Assembly: GCA_021816165.1 (NCBI GenBank)
Contig: JAKAYZ010000242.1
Coordinates: 1 to 5,137 of the forward strand
Source of the DNA: Planctomycetota bacterium
Lineage (GTDB): Bacteria > Planctomycetota > Phycisphaerae > WQYP01
Direction of reading: 5' to 3'
DNA: 5,137 nucleotides
Shown here one piece after another: positions 1 through 5,137 of this stretch. Every line of letters begins with the position of its first letter. The stretch's first letter is position 1. The notes under the pieces were generated by a model that worked only from the letters and a program-made list of their open reading frames with translations, was not told where the DNA came from and did not search any database. The position numbers were made by a program, and so were the translations under genes.

Positions 1-477
1 ATAGTGCTGGGCTTCGGTGATCTGCTTCTGATATTCCTTCCGTGGGAGTACAGCGAGCGTGCTAAGCACAATACAGGTGTTGTAGTTCTGCAGAGCGTTA
101 CCCATGTAAAAGCCGCCGTCCGGCTGGTGAGTTGCTTCAATGAATTTCATCGCTTTTACAATGACTGGATTGGTGGCAGGTACACCTGCCTGCACCAGCG
201 CCTTGACCGCCAGAGCCGTGACGGCAGGGCCGGCAAACGGCATCCATGATCCATTTTTCCCCTGCGTTTTTACCAGATAATCCAACCCACGGGCCAGCAC
301 CACATTTTCCACCTTTACGCCCGCCACCAGCGGGGCTGCTGACGCCGGTGCCACCGCTGTTGTTTTCGGGGGCGTGATCGTAGTCGACGAGGTTGACGAA
401 TGCGAATGACGGTTGCAGCCAGCCAAGGCCAAAACCAGCCCCGCAGTAATTATCAGCAATGGAAGACGGGTTCTCAT
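1..477 (-). CDS. Lipoprotein with prenyltransferase/squalene-cyclase-like repeats (partial, C-terminus off the left edge)
   Basis: The reading frame is open from an ATG at 477 to the window edge (159 codons, no stop), so the C-terminal part is missing. The N-terminus is a type II signal peptide: basic MRTR, a hydrophobic stretch, then the lipobox LAGC with the acylated Cys at residue 21. A Ser/Thr/Pro/Ala-rich linker (about 22-50) follows, then a repeat domain from about residue 57. That domain contains GLDYL, QGKNGSW (a QW-like turn), GPAVTALAVKALV, QPDGGFY and YNT. These match the first repeats of the M56 protein encoded just upstream almost motif for motif. The protein is probably an outer- or inner-membrane-anchored alpha/alpha-toroid protein; substrate and function are unknown. 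No DxDD cyclase motif is visible in the part present. The start is supported by AAGGAG seven bases upstream. It probably belongs to the same transcription unit as the repressor and M56 genes. Confidence is high for the gene and lipoprotein nature, low for any function. Confidence 0.85.
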   Translation of the reverse strand, partial: MRTRLPLLIITAGLVLALAGCNRHSHSSTSSTTITPPKTTAVAPASAAPLVAGVKVENVVLARGLDYLVKTQGKNGSWMPFAGPAVTALAVKALVQAGVPATNPVIVKAMKFIEATHQPDGGFYMGNALQNYNTCIVLSTLAVLPRKEYQKQITEAQHY

Positions 478-483
478 GGGTAA

Positions 484-490
484 TCTCCTT
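484..490 (-). promoter_or_regulatory. Shine-Dalgarno site of the lipoprotein gene
   Basis: AAGGAGA on the minus strand ends seven bases before the ATG at 477. This is close to the ideal anti-16S match and fixes the lipoprotein start. It is much stronger than the weak upstream sequence of the M56 gene, so the lipoprotein may be made in larger amounts than its membrane partner. Confidence 0.75.
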
Positions 491-542
491 GAATAAAAAT
501 GCTGTTATTTATACGTGCCAAAGTCCAAGTGCGTTCTACATT

Positions 543-2678
543 TTATGGTAATGGTTGCCTTAATTGTTCCAGGGTTAATACCGCGTAGGTGGTGGCCATG
601 ATCGTATTTCCTTCCAGATAAGCAGATGAATGGTGATTGACCCAACTACCATCGGCCTGCTGGCTGGCGGCAAGTCGGCGGTACAATTCCCGCCGCCAGT
701 GGTGCTTCACGCCATCCGCATCGGTAATGGTAGCCGATCCATAAGCCCGTAGTGCTTTGGCGAATGTGAGATAATAATAGTAACGGCCTCGCGAATTGCC
801 GCTGGCCGGGTTAACCCGCAGCGTGTAATGGCTGCGAATCCAGCGGACCAGTCGCTGCACGCGGGGGTCATTGCGGCTTAAGCCAGCATAAATCATGCTT
901 TTGAGCTGCGCATAGGTCAATTGGCCGTAGTGGTATAAGATTGCATCCGCCGAGCGCTCTTGCGGATCCAAAATGTGGTCGATCCAGGATGGATTACGGC
1001 GCAGCATCGCTAAAGACCGCCGCATGGCTGCGTCCGCAGTGGGTCTCCCGGCACCACGCAACGCCTCAACAGGCAACTCCGCATCAAGCCCCGGGTGTAG
1101 TAAGTCAGCCCGATTCGACCATCTTGCTGCCCTCTGATGCTGTAACGCCACGGAGGCTTGAGCGGCCCTGAGAAAATGCAGCCCACTATCAACTTGCCGT
1201 CCAAAGCGGTTTCTCGGCAGCGCTGCCAGGGTGCGAATGACAATGGCTGTGTTGTAGGCTGGTTCCACGTTGGTGTAAAAGCCGCCGTCCGCGTGGCGAC
1301 ATGATTCTATATAGGTCAGGGCGGCACGCACTGGGCGTGCGGTCCATGAATCACCGCCTGCGACCAAAGCCTTGACCACCAGGGCCGTTACCGCCGGGCC
1401 ATATCGGCCCAGCCATTGTCCCTGCACACCCTGATGGCGCAGCAGGTAAGCCATCCCCCGATCCACCGCCGCTGCGCGGTTAAAACTACGGTGCTCAAGC
1501 CCACGGACATCGCCCGGGATACTGGTACGTGTGCTGGCCATCGCCGCCAGGTTTGGCTGCGGCCATAACGGCACCCCCGCACCGGCGCGTAACGTGAGTG
1601 TAGTGGTTGCTATGGCCATTGCGACCGCTGCGCCCAGCAGCCATTTCACCTGTGCGGGGGATTCGCACGTGGGCGGTGCCGGATGGCGTAACAAATTCTT
1701 CATGCGACGATAAAACTCGGAATGGGAACCCAGTAGCGGAGTGGCCGCCCCCGGCCACTTCAGCAGGGGACCGCCATTGCGGGCCAATTCCAGAAGACAA
1801 GTCGCGTATCGACCGGGCGAAGCCATACCCATGGCGGCCTGCTGATCCACCACATATTCCCGATACAGCCGCACCTGGCGCCGCAGCCACCACAGCAGCG
1901 GTTGATAAAAAAAGATAACCCCGGCCGTCACCGCGACGGCATCGGCTAAGGCATCCCGGCGTCGAATATGTGCCAGTTCGTGCAGCAGCACTGCCTGCAA
2001 TTCCAAGGCCCGGCACTGCTGGCACAAGGCCGGGGGAATAAGCACCACCGGGCGCCAGATACCAAAAGCCACCGGGCTATGTAGGTTTGGTGCCACCAGC
2101 AGTTGCGGGCGACGGCTCCATCTGGAATGTGGCCAGTGGCCACGCAATCTATTCCATGGTTGCAGTACGGATGCCGGTACGGGCGTGGCGGCGGCGCGCA
2201 ATCGCCAAAGAATCCATTGCCCCATGGCCACCCGCGCCAACATGAATACGACGCCACACCAATAGATGATGGGCAGCCACCACAATCCGGCCGTTCCAAC
2301 CCAGTTCCTCAGGCGATGCACCAGAGAAGCGGCCAGAGTGTCCGTGCGTTTACCGGTACCAGGATGGACCGCAGGCAAGGCAGCGTGAGAACCTCGCCCA
2401 TGGCCCGCCAGGGGGCCAATATGCAGGTGGTGTTCGGACCGAGCCGTGATCGTCACTGGGCTGGCACCCAGGTGGATCAGCGCAAGGGAAAGCTGAGGTC
2501 GGCCGGGAACCAGGGCCATGAAAGCGGCCATCAAGCATGCGACCATGATGGCTTCACCCCAGCGCTGCTTCCGGCCTGACCCGCCAAGCAACGCCAGCAC
2601 CACCAGCCCACAGGCGCAAAGGATGGTTGCGGCGGTGGCAGAATCGATGATCCAATCGAGGCTAAAACTCATGGCCAT
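543..2678 (-). CDS. BlaR1/MecR1-like M56 membrane metalloprotease with a C-terminal prenyltransferase-like repeat sensor domain
   Basis: This is a 711-residue membrane protein of BlaR1 type. Hydrophobic segments at about 8-31, 42-58, 131-155 and 345-367 are likely membrane spans, and another hydrophobic stretch lies at 248-264. The M56 zinc-protease core has the family motif SPVAFGIWRPVVLIP (201-215), the zinc-binding HELAH (233-237) and a downstream EYVVD with probable third ligand Glu274. After the last span a linker leads to an extracytoplasmic domain (about 402-705) of alpha/alpha-toroid repeats. It contains QGVQGQW, GPAVTALVVKALV, DGGFY (464-468), TYAQLKSMIYAGL (588-600), a YYYYLTF segment and SQQADGSW (672-679). 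Known BlaR1 proteins have a penicillin-binding domain here; none is visible. The usual length of the membrane plus protease part is kept, so the domain swap is clean. Likely role: sense an extracellular ligand and inactivate the adjacent BlaI-type repressor by proteolysis (inferred). The gene starts 19 bases after the repressor stop. The preceding bases hold only a weak ribosome site, which suggests translational coupling; ATG 2672 is an alternative start. Confidence 0.88.
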   Translation of the reverse strand: MAMSFSLDWIIDSATAATILCACGLVVLALLGGSGRKQRWGEAIMVACLMAAFMALVPGRPQLSLALIHLGASPVTITARSEHHLHIGPLAGHGRGSHAALPAVHPGTGKRTDTLAASLVHRLRNWVGTAGLWWLPIIYWCGVVFMLARVAMGQWILWRLRAAATPVPASVLQPWNRLRGHWPHSRWSRRPQLLVAPNLHSPVAFGIWRPVVLIPPALCQQCRALELQAVLLHELAHIRRRDALADAVAVTAGVIFFYQPLLWWLRRQVRLYREYVVDQQAAMGMASPGRYATCLLELARNGGPLLKWPGAATPLLGSHSEFYRRMKNLLRHPAPPTCESPAQVKWLLGAAVAMAIATTTLTLRAGAGVPLWPQPNLAAMASTRTSIPGDVRGLEHRSFNRAAAVDRGMAYLLRHQGVQGQWLGRYGPAVTALVVKALVAGGDSWTARPVRAALTYIESCRHADGGFYTNVEPAYNTAIVIRTLAALPRNRFGRQVDSGLHFLRAAQASVALQHQRAARWSNRADLLHPGLDAELPVEALRGAGRPTADAAMRRSLAMLRRNPSWIDHILDPQERSADAILYHYGQLTYAQLKSMIYAGLSRNDPRVQRLVRWIRSHYTLRVNPASGNSRGRYYYYLTFAKALRAYGSATITDADGVKHHWRRELYRRLAASQQADGSWVNHHSSAYLEGNTIMATTYAVLTLEQLRQPLP

Positions 2679-2697
2679 GTTCCAAGGGGTGCGAGGA

Positions 2698-3066
2698 TTA
2701 TCCGGCTCGGCGGCTGTGTCGAATCATCGCTTCAATTTCCTCAATTTCGCGGCCCGAAAGCTTTTTCAGACGCAGCGCCTGCAGTACCAATTCGCCCACC
2801 GCACCGTCAAAAATGCTGCTGACAAACCGCGACAATATCCGTTGCCTGGTGTACAGCGGCTGATACACAAAGGCCCGGCCGCGCACGGCATGGCGCACCA
2901 GTTGCTTTTCTTCCATCAGTCGCAGGAATGTCTGTACGGTATTCTGGGCGATATTTTCCCGGACACGCATGATGTCATAAACGTCGCGCACGGTGGAATC
3001 GCCACGATCCCAGAGGATTTTTAGAATTTCCAATTCCCGATCCGTGGGGGTATCACCGTAAGCCAT
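2698..3066 (-). CDS. blaI-like: BlaI/MecI/CopY-family winged-helix transcriptional repressor
   Basis: The 122-residue protein has the full length and pattern of a BlaI/MecI repressor. The N-terminal winged helix covers about 7-72, with TDRELEILKILWDRG, the recognition-helix region NIAQNTVQTFLRLMEEK and the wing VRGRAFVYQPLY. A C-terminal dimerisation helix bundle includes SIFDGAVGELVLQAL and LSGREIEEIEAMI. Such repressors bind operator palindromes as dimers and are cut by their M56 partner in the dimerisation region, and here that partner is encoded 19 bases downstream. The position aligned with the staphylococcal Asn-Phe cut site reads Gln96-Ala97, so cleavage specificity would differ. ATG 3066 was chosen because GAAAGGTG lies six bases upstream. 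A GTG at 3075 would add three residues but is itself part of that ribosome site. The gene likely represses its own unit, which starts from the promoter at 3109-3137. The target operator is not obvious. Confidence 0.92.
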   Translation of the reverse strand: MAYGDTPTDRELEILKILWDRGDSTVRDVYDIMRVRENIAQNTVQTFLRLMEEKQLVRHAVRGRAFVYQPLYTRQRILSRFVSSIFDGAVGELVLQALRLKKLSGREIEEIEAMIRHSRRAG

Positions 3067-3072
3067 GGAGTT

Positions 3073-3080
3073 CACCTTTC
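3073..3080 (-). promoter_or_regulatory. Shine-Dalgarno site of the repressor gene
   Basis: GAAAGGTG on the minus strand is followed by six bases and ATG 3066. It decides the start in favour of 3066 over the in-frame GTG at 3075, which overlaps this site. Confidence 0.65.
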
Positions 3081-3108
3081 ACGATTCGCCTAACTTTCAA
3101 CGCTTAAT

Positions 3109-3137
3109 ATTCTAGGTGACTCTGGACAAAGTATCAA
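3109..3137 (-). promoter_or_regulatory. Putative sigma70-type promoter for the repressor-M56-lipoprotein unit
   Basis: Reading the minus strand, TTGATA (3137-3132) is followed by exactly 17 bases and TAGAAT (3114-3109). Each hexamer differs from consensus at one base and the spacing is optimal. Transcription would start near 3102, leaving a leader of about 35 bases before ATG 3066. The -35 box lies about 37 bases beyond the last recognisable transposase codon, so the promoter sits at the edge of the transposon scar. No clear BlaI-type inverted repeat (such as TACA-N-TGTA) overlaps it. The call rests on hexamer match alone. Confidence 0.6.
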
Positions 3138-3173
3138 GCCCATGCAGCCAGTATTACAACGCTGCAAGTGACT

Positions 3174-3683
3174 CCAATCGCAGACGATCATGTCCTTCAA
3201 TTTCAGCCCCAGCGCGTGTAAGCGCTGAATGGTCCGCCGGCGGTGGCCGCGCTGGACCGCAGCGTTGGGGGCGGGGTCCGAACCGCGGAAGTCTGGCGGC
3301 ACTTCACCAACATATTATTGCCCCATGGCATCCAAGGCCCGCAGGAGCGGCGGCTTGCCGCCATAGCCTGCATCAAAGGTCATCCATTCCAGAAACAGGC
3401 CTCTACACCATGCCCGTTTGATCTGCCTCAGGCCTATCAGCCACTTGGGACGGTACAACAGTTCCTCGGGAATCCCCGCCGCGTTGCAGCGTGGCCGATC
3501 TTCATGCCAAGTCTCCTTAGGCAGATACAACTCGCCATCGAGCAGCGTATGGAAGTCCGGTGTGGCGTAGCCCAGATGGACGCTGACCACGCAGTTCTCC
3601 ACCTTGTTCACCGTACCGCAGTGCTGCCGCTGCACGCAGGCCATCTGCTGGCCCTTCTTGACGAAACTGGTTTCATCGGTCAT
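3174..3683 (-). pseudogene. Decayed IS701-like DDE transposase fragment
   Basis: The frame from ATG 3683 gives 122 residues with clear IS701-type transposase motifs: TDETSFVKKG (first catalytic Asp), VQRQHCGTVNKVENC, LLDGELYLP, AAGIPEE, RPKW, then MTFDAGYGGKP (second catalytic Asp, residue 104) and RALDAMGQ. A TAA at 3317-3315 then interrupts the frame, but the same frame continues with YVGEVPPDFRG, as expected in the family, and fades into unrelated sequence by about 3174. The N-terminal hundred or so residues of a normal transposase are absent: an in-frame TAA lies just upstream near the palindrome at 3705. The third catalytic acidic residue and the C-terminus are also missing. The fragment cannot be active. 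No terminal inverted repeats or target duplication were found, so the original element ends are lost. Family assignment comes from remembered motifs; IS4-like relatives are the alternative. Confidence 0.8.
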
Positions 3684-3704
3684 TAACTTGCAGCTTTTGG
3701 GGCG

Positions 3705-3717
3705 TTAGTAGTACTAA
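3705..3717. promoter_or_regulatory. 13-base palindrome upstream of the UbiD gene, candidate operator
   Basis: TTAGTA-G-TACTAA is a perfect inverted repeat of six-base arms around one central base. It lies between the transposase remnant and the TATAAT box of the plus-strand gene, centred about 40 bases upstream of that box. The size and A+T-rich half sites resemble winged-helix repressor operators, but no second copy was seen near the repressor promoter. It could equally be a leftover of the insertion element or chance. Confidence 0.35.
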
Positions 3718-3751
3718 AAAAGTGGGCTATCCCTTGGTTGGCATTCAGCGG

Positions 3752-3757
3752 TATAAT
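3752..3757 (+). promoter_or_regulatory. Possible -10 box of the UbiD gene promoter
   Basis: A perfect TATAAT lies 37 bases upstream of ATG 3795. The bases 16-18 positions before it show no good -35 match (best nearby is CTATCC), and TTGGTT at 3734 is too close. If used, transcription would start near 3764. An activator or weak basal promoter would be implied. Confidence 0.4.
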
Positions 3758-3794
3758 CCGACCGTTGGAATAAACCGGGAGTGACTATAACCTC

Positions 3795-5137
3795 ATGCCA
3801 TACGATACGCTGCAAGAATTTCTCCAGGTGCTGGAGTCTCAGGGTGAACTGCGCCGCATTACCGCTCCGGTGGATCCGGTATTGGAAATCGCGGAAATAA
3901 CCGATCGGGTAAGCAAATCACCAACCCGCGATGGCCAGTACGCGGCTGGCGGCAAGGCCCCGTTTGCGGCACCCGATCCGCAGCATGGCACGGCGGCTGT
4001 TAATCAGGCGCTGCTTTTTGACCATGTTCGCGGCAGTGATATTCCGCTGGCGATCAATACATTTGGTTCTTTTCGGCGGGTGCAACAAGCTTTGGGCTGC
4101 GAACACCTTGATGAACTGGCGGAGCGCATTGCGGAATTGGTGCGACCTGAAATGCCCACCCGGTTGATGGATAAGCTCAAAAAAGGCCTGGATCTGCTGA
4201 AAATTGGCGGTTACGCACCGAAAATTCGCCCAGGTTCGGCACTGTGTCAGCAGGTGGTGCTGACCGATGAAGCGGATTTGACCCGACTGCCGATCATTCA
4301 ATGCTGGCCCAAAGACGGCGGAAAATATATCACGCTCGGACAGGTGGTCACGAAGCATCCGGAGACCGGGGCCCGTAATTTGGGCATGTATCGTGTGCAG
4401 GTGCTGGATAAAAAGCTTACCGCTATGCACTGGCATAAACATCATGATGGGGCCAGGCATTTCCGGGCGTGGGCAGCCTTGAACAAGCCTTGCCCTCTGG
4501 CCATTACGCTGGGCGGCGAAAGCGTGCTGCCGTATGCGGCTACCGCGCCGTTGCCGGTGGGGGTGGATGAGCATTTTTTTGCGGGGTTTTTAATGGGGCG
4601 TGGGCTGGATTTAGTGCCGTGCAAAACCATTCCACTGGAAGTGTCGGCCAATTGTGAGATGGTGATTGAAGGCTTTGTGGATCCAGCGCAAACGGTACTG
4701 GAAGGCCCCTTTGGCGATCATACCGGATTTTATTCGCTGGCGGATCAATACCCCGTGTTCCGGGTGACTGCAATTACCCACCGGCGCAATCCCGTGTATC
4801 CGACCACCATTGTTGGCAAGCCGCCGCAGGAGGATTTTTATTTAGGCAAAGCGACGGAGCGCATATTTTTGCCGCTGCTGAAGTTGATGATTCCTGATAT
4901 TATCGATTATGAATTGCCGATGTTCGGGGTCTTCCATAACTGTGCCTTTATCAAAATTCGCAAGGAATATCCTTACCATGCGCGCAAGGTGATGCATGCG
5001 GTGTGGGGCGCGGGCCAAATGGCCTGGACGAAAATGATTGTGGTGGTGGATGAACATGTGGATGTGCATAGTGTGGATGATGTGATGTTTCACGTGGCGG
5101 CGAATGTGGATCCGCGGCGGGACACGGTTATTGTGGA
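3795..5137 (+). CDS. mqnL-like: UbiD-family prenyl-FMN decarboxylase, probably menaquinone-type (MqnL-like), partial
   Basis: The frame is open from ATG 3795 to the window edge (447 codons plus two bases), so only the C-terminal tail is missing. The start YDTLQEFLQVLESQGELRRI with VDPVLEIAEITDRV is the standard UbiD beginning. The family active site is visible: NLGMYR with Asn195 and Arg200 (spaced like Asn168/Arg173 of fungal Fdc1), MHWHKHHDGA for metal binding, and EGPFGDHTG with Glu303 and Asp308 (like Glu277/Glu282). GKATERIFLPLLK, IPDIIDYELP, FHNCAFIKI and KVMHAVWG follow the menaquinone decarboxylase branch closely, as remembered from actinobacterial homologues. These enzymes use prenylated FMN, made by a UbiX partner, to decarboxylate an aromatic acid in the cytoplasm. 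About 30 low-complexity residues (42-71) are inserted before LLFDHVRG. A GGGAG 13 bases upstream is a rather distant ribosome site. UbiD membership is sure; the menaquinone role is likely. Confidence 0.92.
   Translation, partial: MPYDTLQEFLQVLESQGELRRITAPVDPVLEIAEITDRVSKSPTRDGQYAAGGKAPFAAPDPQHGTAAVNQALLFDHVRGSDIPLAINTFGSFRRVQQALGCEHLDELAERIAELVRPEMPTRLMDKLKKGLDLLKIGGYAPKIRPGSALCQQVVLTDEADLTRLPIIQCWPKDGGKYITLGQVVTKHPETGARNLGMYRVQVLDKKLTAMHWHKHHDGARHFRAWAALNKPCPLAITLGGESVLPYAATAPLPVGVDEHFFAGFLMGRGLDLVPCKTIPLEVSANCEMVIEGFVDPAQTVLEGPFGDHTGFYSLADQYPVFRVTAITHRRNPVYPTTIVGKPPQEDFYLGKATERIFLPLLKLMIPDIIDYELPMFGVFHNCAFIKIRKEYPYHARKVMHAVWGAGQMAWTKMIVVVDEHVDVHSVDDVMFHVAANVDPRRDTVIV

Noticed and set aside
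4..249. Plus-strand open frame of 81 codons
   Set aside because: It is antisense to the lipoprotein, whose signal peptide, lipobox and paralogous repeats are convincing. The plus-strand translation shows no recognisable motif.
478..542. Separate promoter for the lipoprotein (TATAAA near 508-513, and TGGCAC resembling part of a sigma54 site)
   Set aside because: No -35 hexamer lies at a usable distance from TATAAA, since TTGGAC is only nine bases away. The TGGCAC is not followed by the TTGC element at sigma54 spacing. Read-through from the upstream genes is simpler.
1495..2025. Minus-strand open frame of 176 codons within the M56 gene
   Set aside because: It overlaps the zinc-protease motifs in another frame and has the Gly/Ala/Arg-rich look of a G+C-rich shadow.
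3090..3302. Independent 70-residue minus-strand protein
   Set aside because: It shares the frame of the transposase remnant and is just the part after the premature stop plus unrelated sequence.
3918..4574. Minus-strand open frame of 218 codons
   Set aside because: It lies wholly opposite the UbiD-family coding region, which has conserved active-site motifs in frame. The antisense protein is a His/Gln/Arg-rich shadow.
1..5137. CRISPR array, tRNA, riboswitch or strong terminator
   Set aside because: No regularly spaced repeats, cloverleaf pattern or GC-rich stem followed by a T run was seen on either strand. Weak G+C-rich inverted repeats near 3230-3290 lie in the transposase remnant and lack a T run.

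Overview
The window (about 55-60% G+C by eye) looks like the chromosome of a free-living bacterium, most likely from the Planctomycetes or a related PVC lineage. That guess rests on three protein types: a BlaI/M56 pair in which the M56 protease carries a C-terminal prenyltransferase/squalene-cyclase-like repeat domain, a lipoprotein with the same repeat domain, and a UbiD-family decarboxylase of the menaquinone (MqnL-like) type. No rRNA, tRNA or marker gene is present to confirm the phylum.

Layout. On the minus strand, reading from right to left, there is an apparent three-gene unit. It begins with a BlaI/MecI-type winged-helix repressor (ATG at 3066). A BlaR1-like membrane M56 metalloprotease follows 19 bases later (2678-543), with its extracytoplasmic C-terminal half made of alpha/alpha-toroid repeats. 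After a 65-base gap comes a lipoprotein (start 477, running off the left edge) built from the same repeats. A near-consensus sigma70-type promoter (TTGATA, 17 bases, TAGAAT) lies just upstream of the repressor. Between it and the right-hand gene lies a decayed IS701-like transposase fragment (about 3174-3683) that has lost its N-terminus and third catalytic residue and carries an in-frame stop. To the right, on the plus strand, a UbiD-family decarboxylase starts at 3795 and runs off the window, with a 13-base palindrome and a TATAAT box upstream.

How the parts may work together. In the classical beta-lactam system BlaR1 senses ligand outside, activates its cytoplasmic zinc protease and relieves BlaI repression; its sensor domain resembles a beta-lactamase and it controls a beta-lactamase. 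Here the same logic appears with another module: sensor and putative lipoprotein effector share a toroid domain in place of a penicillin-binding fold. The ligand is unknown. This cassette is the most interesting item in the window. The UbiD gene is divergent and separated by the transposon scar, so a functional link to the cassette is not supported.
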